A stretch of 64,000 nt of DNA from NCBI RefSeq assembly GCF_013376105.1, contig NZ_JAAMFM010000001.1, positions 186,001 to 250,000 of the forward strand, in the 5' to 3' direction. This document shows, in pieces, positions 9,508 through 17,510 of the stretch. Under the pieces are notes generated by a model that ran no database searches, was not told the origin of the DNA, and saw only the letters and a list, made by a program, of their open reading frames with translations. The DNA is from Arthrobacter wenxiniae. Lineage in GTDB: Bacteria > Actinomycetota > Actinomycetes > Actinomycetales > Micrococcaceae. Positions within the stretch are counted from its first letter, which is position 1, and every line of letters starts with the position of its first letter. Both the position numbers and the translations under genes were made by a program.

Positions 9508-9558
9508 GGCTCACACATTCCCGGCCCCCGTCGTCTACTGGGCATGAAGGCAACGACC

Positions 9559-10068
9559 ATGAACAGCCACACCATTCTTGACTCGCCCATCGGCCCGCTG
9601 ACGGCTGTGGCGAACGACGCCGGACTGGCGGCCGTGTACATGGCGCAGCACCTGCGACGGCCGGGTTGGGAATCGTTCGGGGAGCGGGTGGACCCGTCCG
9701 CCTCGCCCGTGCTGTCCGCGGCCGCGGAGCAGCTGGGCGAATACTTTGCCGGCGCCCGCCGGGAGTTTTCCGTGCCGCTGGCACCCGTGGGGAACGCCTT
9801 CCAGCACCGCGTCTGGGACGCCCTGCGCCAGATCCCTTACGGGGAGCTGCGAAGCTACGGCGACGTTGCGGCCATGCTGGGCGGCCGTTCCATGGCGCAG
9901 GCCGTCGGGGCGGCCAACGGCCGCAACCCCATCAGCATCATCGTCCCCTGCCACCGCGTGGTGGGCGCCGACGGCTCCCTGGTGGGCTACGCCGGCGGAC
10001 TGGAGCGCAAGCAGTTCCTGTTGGAGCTGGAAAACCCGTCGCGGACCCACACCGAAGCGCTGTTTTGA
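9559..10068 (+). CDS. ogt: Methylated-DNA--protein-cysteine methyltransferase (first copy)
   Basis: A 169-residue O6-alkylguanine-DNA alkyltransferase, which repairs O6-methylguanine by suicidal transfer to its own cysteine. The active site is IIVPCHRVVG with C131, preceded by the recognition helix region AVGAANGRNP. A Gln (SMAQAVG) stands where many relatives have the arginine that flips the base, so specificity may differ. The start is set at ATG 9559, which has GAAGG 8 nt upstream; an in-frame ATG at 9544 lacks a ribosome site. Its stop overlaps the TTG start of the sigma factor gene, the first link in a three-gene coupled operon. Confidence 0.92.
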   Translation: MNSHTILDSPIGPLTAVANDAGLAAVYMAQHLRRPGWESFGERVDPSASPVLSAAAEQLGEYFAGARREFSVPLAPVGNAFQHRVWDALRQIPYGELRSYGDVAAMLGGRSMAQAVGAANGRNPISIIVPCHRVVGADGSLVGYAGGLERKQFLLELENPSRTHTEALF

Positions 10069-10676
10069 GCCGCCCCGGCCACGTGCCGCCGCCGTTTGAA
10101 CGCCTGGTGGAGGCCCATGGCGCGGCAGTCCTGCGGGTGTGCCGGGCCCTGGTGGGCGTCCAGGACGCCGACGACGTCTGGCAGGAAACGTTCCTGGCGG
10201 CCCTGCGCGCCTACCCGTCCACCGCCGTGCTCAACGGCGAGGCCTGGCTGGTGACGATCGCGCGGAACAAGGCCCTGGACCACCACCGGAAGGCCGGCCG
10301 GCTGCCCATCCCCGCCAGCTCGCAGGGTGCCGCCGACGGTGCCCTGCCGCGGGGCCTGCCGCGGGGCCTGCCGCGGGGCCTGCCGGCACGGACGCCGGGC
10401 GGGACGGCCTCCGGTGGAGCGGACGGCGTCGCGCATTCCGTGGAGGCGGGAGAGGACGCGGCCCGCGTGTGGGCCGCGATTGGCGCGCTGCCCAAGAAGC
10501 AGCGGGAAGCGGTGGTGTACCACCACCTGGCCGGGCTCCGGCATGCCGAGGTGGCGGGCCTGCTGGGGAACTCGGAGGCGGCCGCGCGGCGGGCGTCGGC
10601 CGACGGGATGAAGGCGCTGCGCGAAATATTGCAGGGTACAGGCATGTCGGACACCCCGGAAGGGAGAGGGCAATGA
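10065..10676 (+). CDS. ECF-like RNA polymerase sigma factor between two MGMT genes
   Basis: A ~203-residue sigma-70 family protein. Region 2 is visible as DADDVWQETFLAALRAYP and WLVTIARNKALDHHRK. Region 4 is LPKKQREAVVYHHLAGLRHAEVAGLLG followed by a helix for -35 recognition. A Pro-Arg-Gly-Leu repeat and Ala/Gly-rich linker joins the two. No anti-sigma factor is adjacent; instead the gene is locked by overlapping stop/start codons to MGMT genes on both sides. This suggests a sigma factor that serves alkylation response, perhaps sensed through an MGMT, in analogy to Ada; that is inference. The start may be TTG 10065 or GTG 10083. Confidence 0.82.
   Translation: MSRPGHVPPPFERLVEAHGAAVLRVCRALVGVQDADDVWQETFLAALRAYPSTAVLNGEAWLVTIARNKALDHHRKAGRLPIPASSQGAADGALPRGLPRGLPRGLPARTPGGTASGGADGVAHSVEAGEDAARVWAAIGALPKKQREAVVYHHLAGLRHAEVAGLLGNSEAAARRASADGMKALREILQGTGMSDTPEGRGQ
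10343..10385 (+). repeat. 12-bp tandem repeat in the sigma factor linker
   Basis: The unit CCTGCCGCGGGG occurs three times in a row at 10343-10378 and starts a fourth time. It encodes a Leu-Pro-Arg-Gly repeat in the linker between sigma regions 2 and 4. The unit is a multiple of three, so copy number changes would lengthen or shorten the linker without a frameshift. Confidence 0.9.
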
Positions 10677-11299
10677 GCACGGAGCTGGAAATGCCGGCGG
10701 AACTTGCCGCCGTGGCCGCCGGGGAGGCGGAGGCCGTGGCACGGCTGCGGGCCTCGCTGGTCGACGCCGCCGGCGCGGACGGCCTGATTGACGTGGCGTA
10801 CCGCCTGGTGGACTCCCCCGTGGGTCCCCTGCTGCTGGCCGGCACCGCGGTGGGGCTGGTGCGGGTGGCCTTTGCCCGGGAGGGGCACGACGCCGTGCTG
10901 CAGTCCCTCGCCGTGACGGTCAGCCCCCGCATTCTCCGGGCCCCCGCCCGCCTGGATGACGCCGCGCGGGAACTGGAGGAATACTTTGCCGGACGCCGGC
11001 GGCTGTTCGACCTGCCGCTGGACCTCCGCCTGGCCACCGGCTTCCGGCGCGAGGTGCTGGCCCACCTGCCCGAGATTGGCTACGGCCACACGGCCAGCTA
11101 CGCCACCGTTGCCGCCCTGACGTCCAGCCCCCACGCCGTCCGGGCCGTGGGGACCGCCTGTGCCCGCAACCCGCTGCCGCTGGTGGTGCCGTGCCACCGC
11201 GTGGTCCGCTCCGACGGCAGCCGCGGCTCGTATCTGGGCGGGACGGAAGCGAAGGCCCTGCTGCTGGACCTCGAGGCCGGCGCCGCTACGTGCCCCTGA
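10673..11299 (+). CDS. Methylated-DNA--protein-cysteine methyltransferase (second, divergent copy)
   Basis: A 208-residue MGMT-family protein with an extra ~40-residue N-terminal helix-rich segment (MPAELAAVAAGEAEAVARLR). The active site is VVPCHRVVRSDG with C174, and the arginine finger is present (HAVRAVG). It differs strongly from the first copy, so it is not a recent duplicate. The ATG overlaps the sigma factor stop as ATGA, with GGGAGAGGG upstream. The N-terminal extension could contact the sigma factor and make this an alkylation sensor; that is a hypothesis from context. The 3' end overlaps proC, on the opposite strand, by 14 bp. Confidence 0.88.
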   Translation: MSTELEMPAELAAVAAGEAEAVARLRASLVDAAGADGLIDVAYRLVDSPVGPLLLAGTAVGLVRVAFAREGHDAVLQSLAVTVSPRILRAPARLDDAARELEEYFAGRRRLFDLPLDLRLATGFRREVLAHLPEIGYGHTASYATVAALTSSPHAVRAVGTACARNPLPLVVPCHRVVRSDGSRGSYLGGTEAKALLLDLEAGAATCP

Positions 11300-12122
11300 G
11301 TTCCTCCGTGATCTCGGCGGCCCGGGCCGCGGCCGCCTTGGCACCCGCCCTCACAATGCCCGGCAAGCCCTGCCGGTCAAAGATGTCAATGGCCCGCTCC
11401 GTGGTGCCGTTGGGGCTGGTCACCCCCCGGCGCAGGGCGGCGGTGTCGGCACCGGGCTCGGCCAACATGAGGCCGGCGCCGGCCACGGTCTCCCGCGCCA
11501 GGACCTGCGCAATCCCGGCCGGCAGGCCAAGTTCCTGGGCCGCGGCGGCCATGGCCTCGGCCAGGTAAAACGCGTAGGCGGGACCGGAGCCGCTGATGGC
11601 CGACACCGCGTCCTGCTGTTCCTCGGGAATGTCGAACACCACCCCCGAACCGTCAAAGATTTCATGCGCCGCGGCGAGGTGGTGTTCGTCAACGGCGCTT
11701 CCGGCGGAGAGCGCCACCACGCCGCGCCCCACCTTCAGCGGCGTGTTGGGCATCGAGCGCACAACGGGTTGGCCGGGGCGCAGGGCTCCTTCGAGCTGGT
11801 CCAGTGAAACGGCCGCGGCGACGCTGATGACCACGGCGCCGGGTTCCAGGGCGTCGGCGATTTCCCGGCACAGCGCCGCGATGCCCACCGGCTTGACGCC
11901 GAGAAGCACGACGCCGGCCCCGGCCACAGCGTCGATGTTGGCCCTGCCTTCCTCGTTGGATGCCAGGGCCGTGACGCCGTGTGCCTGGGCCAGTTCCTCC
12001 GCGCGTTCGGGCCGACGGACGGTCACGGTCACGGCCTGGGGCGGCGTCCCGGCAGCAAGCAGCCCCGTCAGGATTGCCTCGCCCATGGACCCACAGCCTA
12101 GAAATGCGATCTTTTTGCTCAT
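11286..12122 (-). CDS. proC: Pyrroline-5-carboxylate reductase
   Basis: A 278-residue NAD(P)H-dependent reductase for the last step of proline synthesis. The N-terminal Rossmann motif is FLGCGSMGEAI (residues 7-17). The C-terminal dimerisation domain has the family signature region ALRRGVTSPNGTTERAI. It belongs to the conserved actinobacterial neighbourhood with Ppx, the sugar isomerase, the HTH protein and bS22, but here about 10 kb separates it from the last two. The 3' end overlaps the second MGMT gene on the other strand by 14 bp. The 575-bp region upstream holds the RNA candidates on the opposite strand. Confidence 0.95.
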   Translation of the reverse strand: MSKKIAFLGCGSMGEAILTGLLAAGTPPQAVTVTVRRPERAEELAQAHGVTALASNEEGRANIDAVAGAGVVLLGVKPVGIAALCREIADALEPGAVVISVAAAVSLDQLEGALRPGQPVVRSMPNTPLKVGRGVVALSAGSAVDEHHLAAAHEIFDGSGVVFDIPEEQQDAVSAISGSGPAYAFYLAEAMAAAAQELGLPAGIAQVLARETVAGAGLMLAEPGADTAALRRGVTSPNGTTERAIDIFDRQGLPGIVRAGAKAAAARAAEITEELRGT

Positions 12123-12272
12123 GCCCCCATCATTCTTGCCCGGGCCCCCGCATGCAACAACGGCCCCTTCGGGCTGCCGGGGGGCCTCGACCGCCGAGGG
12201 CGGACGGGAATTGCCAGCTTCTTCCCAGCCCCGCGGGGGGCGTTGCCCAGAAAGGGCCCCTAGTGTCTTAAC

Positions 12273-12392
12273 TGCCTCATAAGGGTGCGAGTGATGATGG
12301 TCCGGCAGTTGTTTTCAACCGCTGGTCCGGAGCGTCGGAAGCGGCTGGACATCCCCCAAGATCCAGCATTGCTTCCGGCGTTTCTCGCTTTA
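12273..12392 (+). ncRNA. Candidate structured small RNA, copy 1
   Basis: Begins near the identical segment CCTCATAAGGGTGCGAGTGA (12275 on), 6-9 nt after a TAGTGT -10-like box at 12261-12266. Hairpin 1 is 12302-12325 (CCGGC and GTTG arms with one A-C mismatch, UUUU loop). Hairpin 2 has an outer stem 12333-12342/12371-12380 (10 bp including one G-U) and an inner stem CTGGA/TCCAG that closes a loop with five C (12353-12357). A pyrimidine-rich tail TTTCTCGCTTT follows. It lies between proC and the isomerase gene, antisense to neither. No coding frame shows protein-like composition. Confidence 0.6.
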
Positions 12393-12507
12393 ACGTGGAC
12401 GGTCGCGGGGCGAGGACGCTTAAGGGCAAATGCACAGCCTGCGCCCGGCCTTTTCCCAACCACGGGACCTAATGTTTGAAGTACCTCATAAGGGTGCGAG
12501 TGATGAT
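12275..12507 (+). repeat. 24-bp perfect direct repeat marking the two RNA candidates
   Basis: The 24-bp sequence at 12275-12298 recurs without change at 12484-12507, 209 bp apart. It begins CCTCATAAGGGTGCGAGTGA. Similarity continues more weakly on both sides (upstream CCTAGTGT versus CCTAATGT) and the downstream folds match, so the two units are paralogous and not just a chance repeat. Confidence 0.95.
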
Positions 12508-12606
12508 CGGACTGGTCCTGTCCTGAAGACCAGTCAAATCGCCGGAGAACTCGCCAGTGTTTCCCCCCATCCACTGGCCCCATGTTCTCCGGCGATTTCG
12601 CATTTA
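12482..12606 (+). ncRNA. Candidate structured small RNA, copy 2
   Basis: Same architecture as copy 1. A TAATGT box at 12470-12475 precedes the shared 24-nt segment. Hairpin 1 is ACTGGTC/GACCAGT (12511-12517/12528-12534). Hairpin 2 has a perfect 15-bp outer stem (12536-12550/12584-12598) and a perfect inner stem GCCAGTG/CACTGGC (12553-12559/12572-12578). The loop holds six consecutive C (12563-12568). A tail CGCATTTAAGG matches copy 1. The bases of the stems differ from copy 1 while pairing is kept, which is covariation and supports a real RNA. C-run loops resemble those of actinobacterial 6C RNA, but only one hairpin per copy has one. Confidence 0.65.
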
Positions 12607-12697
12607 AGGACCGGGCACCGGAACTGAACAAGCGGCGCCGTCCAGGATCGGGACCATCCGACGGTCCCCGACCGCCGGCTGTCAGTACCGCCGGCTG

Positions 12698-13555
12698 TCA
12701 GTCCAGCGTCTGGCCCAGATGGACGCGGGCAAATTCCAGTGTTTCCGCCAGCCATTCCTCGCGCTGCCCGGCGCCCTTGGCCTTGCGGGTGGAAATCTCG
12801 GCCACCACGGCGCCGTCAAACCCGTTCCCGGCAATGTGCTGGAGCACCTCCACGCACTCCTGCGTTCCGTGGCCGGGGATCAGGTGCTGGTCCTTGGTGG
12901 ACGGCGAGACGCCGTCCGTCAGGTGGATGTGCCGCAGCCGCGAACCAAGCGCCTTGGCGGCGTCCAGACTGGACGCCCCGGCGGACGCCGCATGCGAGAA
13001 GTCCCACGTGACGTCGCGGTAGTCCTGCGGAACCGGGTCCCAGTGCGGCAGGTAGGCCAGCGCCTCGCGGCCGCGGACCCGCCACGGGTACATGTTTTCC
13101 ACGGCGATGCGGATCCCAAAGGCGTCGGCAATGTCCCGCACCCCGTGCGCAAAGGTCCACGCATAGTCGTTTTGCCAGCGGAACGGCGGGTGCACCACCA
13201 CCACATCGGCCCCCACGTCAACAGCCAGCTGCGCGGAGCGCTGGACCTTGTTCCAGGCGCTCCCCCACACCTGCTGGGTCAGCAGCAGCGTGGGCGCGTG
13301 GATGGCCAGGACGGGCTGGTCATAGCGTTCGGCCAGGGCGTTCAGGGCCCGGGCGTCCTGGCTGTCGCCGTTGTGGGTCACCAGCACCTCGACGCCGTCG
13401 TACCCCAGGTCGGCCGCCACGGCAAAGCCGTCATGCACGCTCAGCGGGTACACCGACGCCGTGGACAGCGCCACCGGAATCGGGCGCCGCGGCGCGTGGC
13501 CGCCGTCCGCCGTCGGGCCTTGGGAAAGTGAGGGATCCAGGGGTTCAGTGTTCAT
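12698..13555 (-). CDS. Sugar phosphate isomerase/epimerase (AP endonuclease 2-type TIM barrel)
   Basis: A 285-residue TIM-barrel protein of the xylose isomerase-like family. Metal-site segments appear in order: VVHPPFRWQ, AVENMYPW, DFSHAA, HIHLTDG and the final VVAEIST. These are the Glu/His/Asp/Glu residues expected to bind a divalent ion. The substrate is unknown. It lies 6 bp downstream of the Ppx/GppA gene on the same strand and matches Rv0498 in its neighbourhood, so it is probably co-transcribed with Ppx. Downstream is the intergenic region with the RNA candidates, which are on the other strand. Confidence 0.88.
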   Translation of the reverse strand: MNTEPLDPSLSQGPTADGGHAPRRPIPVALSTASVYPLSVHDGFAVAADLGYDGVEVLVTHNGDSQDARALNALAERYDQPVLAIHAPTLLLTQQVWGSAWNKVQRSAQLAVDVGADVVVVHPPFRWQNDYAWTFAHGVRDIADAFGIRIAVENMYPWRVRGREALAYLPHWDPVPQDYRDVTWDFSHAASAGASSLDAAKALGSRLRHIHLTDGVSPSTKDQHLIPGHGTQECVEVLQHIAGNGFDGAVVAEISTRKAKGAGQREEWLAETLEFARVHLGQTLD

Positions 13556-13561
13556 GTCCGC

Positions 13562-14548
13562 CTAAAGGGTTGCCGAATTGGTCAGCCTACCCACATGCGC
13601 GGGCGGATCCAACGGGCCGTCGAAGACCAGCTGGTCCAGGCGCCGCAGGATCAGCCCCTCGCGCAGCGCCCAGGGGCTGATCTGCAGGGACTGCACCTTG
13701 AACAGTTCCAGGGCGGACTGCGCCACGAGCGCCCCGGCCAGCACCTGGCCGGCCCGCGCCACGGACACGCCGGGCAGGTGCAGCCGGTCCGCCGAGGACA
13801 TGGCGGAGAGCCGCTGGCTCCACAGCCCCAGGTCGCTCAGGTGCAGCTCGCGCCTCACATAGGGTCCCATGGCCGACGGCGCCGCCCCCGTGATGCGCGC
13901 CAGCGCCCGGAACGTCTTGGAGGAGCCTGTGACGATATTGGGGGCGCCGAGCGCCTGGGTGGCGGCGACCGGCCCCTTCAGGGTCGCCTTGATGTGCTTG
14001 CGCAGTTCCTTGACGCTCTTGGCCGTGGGCGGGTCCTCGGCCAGCCAGTCGCGGGTCAGCCGTCCGGCCCCCAGCGGCACCGAATGGGCCAGCTCGGGCA
14101 GCTCGTTGGAGCCCTGCGCGATTTCAAAGGAGCCGCCGCCAATGTCCAGGTTCAGGATGGTCCCGGCGCCCCAGCCGTGCCAACGGCGCACGGCGAAGAA
14201 CGTCATGGCGGACTCCTCGTCGCCGGTCAGCTCGGTCAGGCGGATGGTGGTTTCATGCTGCACCCGCTCCAGCACGGCCGCGCCGTTGGTGGATTCGCGG
14301 ATGGCTGAGGTGCAAAACGCCAGCAGGTCCTTGGCCCGGTGCTTGGCGGCAAATTCCCACGCCTCCAGGATGAACTCGATGAGCTCGGTCTGGCCCTCGT
14401 CATTGATGTTTCCGTCGCCGTCAAGGTACTGCACCAGGCTCAGGGACCGCTTGTGCGAGGCATAGGGCACGGGGTTGGCCCCGGGGCGCGCGTCAACAAG
14501 CAGCAGGTGGACGGTGTTGGAACCGATGTCGAGCACGCCTAATCTCAT
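13562..14548 (-). CDS. Ppx/GppA-family phosphatase (exopolyphosphatase)
   Basis: A 328-residue member of the ASKHA Ppx/GppA family, single-domain length like mycobacterial Ppx1. Phosphate-binding loops are LGVLDIGSNTVHLLL at the N-terminus and NLDIGGGSFEIA near residue 133; CTSAIRESTNG marks the family region between them. Relatives remove phosphate from polyphosphate ends or convert pppGpp to ppGpp. The start is set at ATG 14548 because the family begins MRLGVLD; 11 further in-frame codons upstream add a charged, unconserved stretch. The isomerase gene follows after 6 bp and topA lies 45 bp upstream on the same strand. Confidence 0.92.
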   Translation of the reverse strand: MRLGVLDIGSNTVHLLLVDARPGANPVPYASHKRSLSLVQYLDGDGNINDEGQTELIEFILEAWEFAAKHRAKDLLAFCTSAIRESTNGAAVLERVQHETTIRLTELTGDEESAMTFFAVRRWHGWGAGTILNLDIGGGSFEIAQGSNELPELAHSVPLGAGRLTRDWLAEDPPTAKSVKELRKHIKATLKGPVAATQALGAPNIVTGSSKTFRALARITGAAPSAMGPYVRRELHLSDLGLWSQRLSAMSSADRLHLPGVSVARAGQVLAGALVAQSALELFKVQSLQISPWALREGLILRRLDQLVFDGPLDPPAHVGRLTNSATL

Positions 14549-14593
14549 GTGCCCATTATTGCGCGTTCGTGGCCGCACCACGTGCCGGACTTC

Positions 14594-17332
14594 CTACTTC
14601 CGGGCCGCCACCTTGCGCTTGGCCGGCGCCTTCGCCGTGCGCGTGGCGGGGCCGCGTTCGCGCTTGTCCGCCAGCAGCCCGACGGCTATCTCGTGCGTCA
14701 GCTCCTCAACGTCCGTTCCGCGCGGCACGGTGATGTTCGTGACGCCGTCGGTGATGTAGGGGCCAAAGCGGCCTTCCTTCACCACGATCTTCTTCCCGGA
14801 CACCGGGTCGTCGCCAAACTCGGCCAGTGGCGGCACCGCGGCACGCGCCCCGCGCTGCTTGGGCTGGGAGTAGATCCCCAGCGCCGTTTCGAGGGTGATC
14901 GTGAAGATTTCCTCCTCCGAGCCGATGGAGCGGGAGTCGGAGCCCTTCTTCAGGTACGGGCCGAAGCGGCCGTTCTGCACCGTGATCTCGTTGCCCTCGG
15001 CGTCGGCGCCCAGGACGCGCGGCAGGCTCATGAGCTGCAGTGCCTCGTCCAGGGTGACGCTGTCCACGGTCATCGACTTGAACAGGGACCCCGTGCGCGG
15101 CTTGGCCTTGACGGGCTTCTTCGCCGGCTTCGGCTTGCCGTTCTTGTAGTACTCGACCGGCTGGTTGGCGATCTCTTCCTCGGTCAGCTCCGGGATGACC
15201 TCGGTGACGTACGGCCCGTACCGGCCGTTCTTGGCCACGATGGTCCGGCCGGTGGCCTCCTCGACGCCGAGCACGCGCTCCTCGGGGGCTGCCGTCTCCA
15301 TGAGTTCGCGGGCCTTGGCGGGCGTGAGTTCGTCCGGGGCCAGGTCCTCGGGGACGTTGGCGCGGGCGGACTCGATGATCTCCCCGGTCTTGGGGTCCAG
15401 GGTGGGGACGGTGCTTTCGAGGTAGGGACCGAACTTGCCGACCCGCAGCACCAGGTCCTCACCGATCTTGATCGAGTTGATGTCGCGGGCGTCGATCTCG
15501 CCGAGGTTGTTCACGATGGCGAGCAGGCCGGCGTCGGCCCCGTCACCAAAGTAGAAGTGCTTGAGCCATTCGGAGCCCTTGTCCTCGCCGTTGGCGATGC
15601 GGTCCAGGCCGGTTTCCATGCCGGCGGTGAACTTGTAGTCAACGTAGGAGCTGAAGTGCTGTTCCAGCAGGCGGATCACCGAGAAGGCGATCCAGGTGGG
15701 GATCAGCGCCGAACCCTGCTTGCGGACGTAGCCGCGGTCCATGATGGTGGACAGCGTGGAGGCATACGTGGACGGGCGTCCGATGTCCCGCTCCTCCATT
15801 TCCTTCGTCAGCGAGGCTTCCGTGAAGCGCGGCGGCGGGGACGTTTCGTGGCCGCTGGCCGTGACGTCGGCGGCCGTCAGGACGTCCTCCTCCTTCACGT
15901 TGGGCAGGCGGCTCTCGGATTCGTCGGCGTCGTTGCGGGACTCGTCGCGGCCTTCCTCGTAGGCCGCCAGGAAGCCACGGAAGGTGATGACGGTGCCGGA
16001 GGCGGAGAACTCGGCGTCCTGGCCCGTGGCGGCCGCGGCGCCCAGCTTGATGGTCGCCGTCGAGCCCTTGGCGTCCGCCATCTGGGACGCCACGGTGCGC
16101 TTCCAGATCAGCTCGTAGAGCTTGAACTCGTCGCCGCGCAGGGCGCTGGCCACCTGGGCCGGGGTGCGGAAGGAGTCCCCGGCGGGGCGGATCGCCTCGT
16201 GGGCCTCCTGGGCGTTGGAGCTCTTGTTGGCGTAGACGCGCTTTGCCGCGGGCACAAACTCGGGGCCGTACAGTTCCGAGGCCTGGCGCCGGGCGGCGTT
16301 GACGGCCTCGTCGCTCAGCGCCGAGGAGTCGGTACGCATGTAGGTGATGTAACCGTTCTCATACAGCCGCTGGGCGGTCTGCATGGTCGACTTGGAGGAG
16401 AAGCGCAGCTTCCGCCCGGCCTCCTGCTGGAGGGTCGACGTCGTAAACGGCGCCGCGGGCCGGCGCGTGTAGGGCTTGTGCTCCATGGAGCGGACGGAGA
16501 AGTCCGCGTGCTGCAGGGCGTCCGCCAGGGCCTTGGCGGAGGCCTCGTCCAGGTGTGCGACGTTCCGGCCGGTCAGCTCGCCCTTGTCGTTGAAGTCGCG
16601 GCCGGAGGCGACGCGCCTGCCGTCCACGGCCGACAGCTTGGCGCCAAACGGCTGGCCCGCCGAGGCGTCCGGGGTGAAGGTGCCCAGCAGGTCCCAGTAG
16701 CCGGCGGAACGGAAGGCCATGCGCTCGCGTTCGCGCTCCACCACCATGCGGGTCACCACGGACTGCACACGGCCGGCGGACAGGCCGCGGGAAACCTTGC
16801 GCCAGAGCACGGGGGAAATCTCGTAGCCGTACAGGCGGTCCAGGACGCGGCGCGTTTCCTGGGCGTCCACCAGGTCGGTGTCCAGCTCGCGCAGGTTGCC
16901 CAGGGCGCGCTGCAGCGATTCCTTGGTGATTTCCGCAAACGTCATGCGGTGCACGGGGACCTTGGGCTTGAGCACCTCGAGCAGGTGCCACGCGATGGCT
17001 TCGCCTTCGCGGTCCCCATCGGTTGCGAGGTAGAGTTCGTCGGCGTCCTTGAGCTGCGCCTTAAGCTCCGCCACCTTCTTTTTCTTGTCCGGCGAGATGA
17101 CGTAGTACGGCTTGAAGCCGTTTTCCAGGTCGACGGCAAACTTCCCGATGGCGGACTTTTTCAGGTCTGCGGGCAGGTCCGAGGGCTGCGGCAAGTCACG
17201 GATGTGGCCAATGGAAGCTTCGACGACGAACCCCTCGCCCAGGTACTTGGCGATGGTCTTGCTTTTGGCAGGGGACTCGACGATGACGAGCTTCTTGCCG
17301 GTCTGTGGCTTGCTGGCTGCCTTGCTTGGCAC
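14594..17332 (-). CDS. topA: DNA topoisomerase I
   Basis: A 912-residue type IA topoisomerase that relaxes negative supercoils. The Toprim domain has LVIVESPAKSKTI (16-27, catalytic Glu in ESPAKS) and ATDGDREGEA (103-112, metal aspartates). The catalytic tyrosine lies in GYITYMRTDSSAL, near residue 330. Instead of zinc fingers, the C-terminal third has four repeated elements of the K-x-G-R-F/Y-G-P-Y type (GKFGPYL, NGRYGPYV, NGRFGPYL, EGRFGPYI), the actinobacterial arrangement. It ends in a Lys/Arg/Ala-rich tail like the processivity tails of mycobacterial TopA. The order topA - helicase - Tad cluster matches Rv3646c-Rv3660c. Confidence 0.97.
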   Translation of the reverse strand: MPSKAASKPQTGKKLVIVESPAKSKTIAKYLGEGFVVEASIGHIRDLPQPSDLPADLKKSAIGKFAVDLENGFKPYYVISPDKKKKVAELKAQLKDADELYLATDGDREGEAIAWHLLEVLKPKVPVHRMTFAEITKESLQRALGNLRELDTDLVDAQETRRVLDRLYGYEISPVLWRKVSRGLSAGRVQSVVTRMVVERERERMAFRSAGYWDLLGTFTPDASAGQPFGAKLSAVDGRRVASGRDFNDKGELTGRNVAHLDEASAKALADALQHADFSVRSMEHKPYTRRPAAPFTTSTLQQEAGRKLRFSSKSTMQTAQRLYENGYITYMRTDSSALSDEAVNAARRQASELYGPEFVPAAKRVYANKSSNAQEAHEAIRPAGDSFRTPAQVASALRGDEFKLYELIWKRTVASQMADAKGSTATIKLGAAAATGQDAEFSASGTVITFRGFLAAYEEGRDESRNDADESESRLPNVKEEDVLTAADVTASGHETSPPPRFTEASLTKEMEERDIGRPSTYASTLSTIMDRGYVRKQGSALIPTWIAFSVIRLLEQHFSSYVDYKFTAGMETGLDRIANGEDKGSEWLKHFYFGDGADAGLLAIVNNLGEIDARDINSIKIGEDLVLRVGKFGPYLESTVPTLDPKTGEIIESARANVPEDLAPDELTPAKARELMETAAPEERVLGVEEATGRTIVAKNGRYGPYVTEVIPELTEEEIANQPVEYYKNGKPKPAKKPVKAKPRTGSLFKSMTVDSVTLDEALQLMSLPRVLGADAEGNEITVQNGRFGPYLKKGSDSRSIGSEEEIFTITLETALGIYSQPKQRGARAAVPPLAEFGDDPVSGKKIVVKEGRFGPYITDGVTNITVPRGTDVEELTHEIAVGLLADKRERGPATRTAKAPAKRKVAARK

Positions 17333-17510
17333 GGTACTCCTACAGGGAATGAAAGGGTGGGCTGGAGGCGCCCCCCATGAGCCTAGTTCACCATATTTTT
17401 ACCGCGAACATGTATTGGAGGCGAAACGGAGGCCGAATCCCGGACCGCCGCCCGGCCCCGCCACGGGCCCGACGGCGGGTGCCGCGCACGGCGGCCGGCG
17501 GGCGGCGCGG

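Noticed and set aside
10065-10676. Anti-sigma factor partner for the ECF-like protein
   Set aside because: No zinc-finger or membrane anti-sigma gene lies on either side; both neighbours are MGMT proteins with intact active sites.
12482-12606. Assignment of the RNA candidates to the known 6C RNA family
   Set aside because: 6C RNA has two hairpins that each carry a C-run. Here only the second hairpin of each copy does, and the shared 24-nt head is not part of that motif as I know it.
12260-12631. 123-codon minus-strand frame across the RNA candidates
   Set aside because: The two repeat copies fall in different frames and the encoded protein shows no conserved pattern. The paired stems explain the conservation better.
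14549-17380. 943-codon open frame on the + strand opposite topA
   Set aside because: Same shadow effect; topA on the other strand has all topoisomerase motifs.
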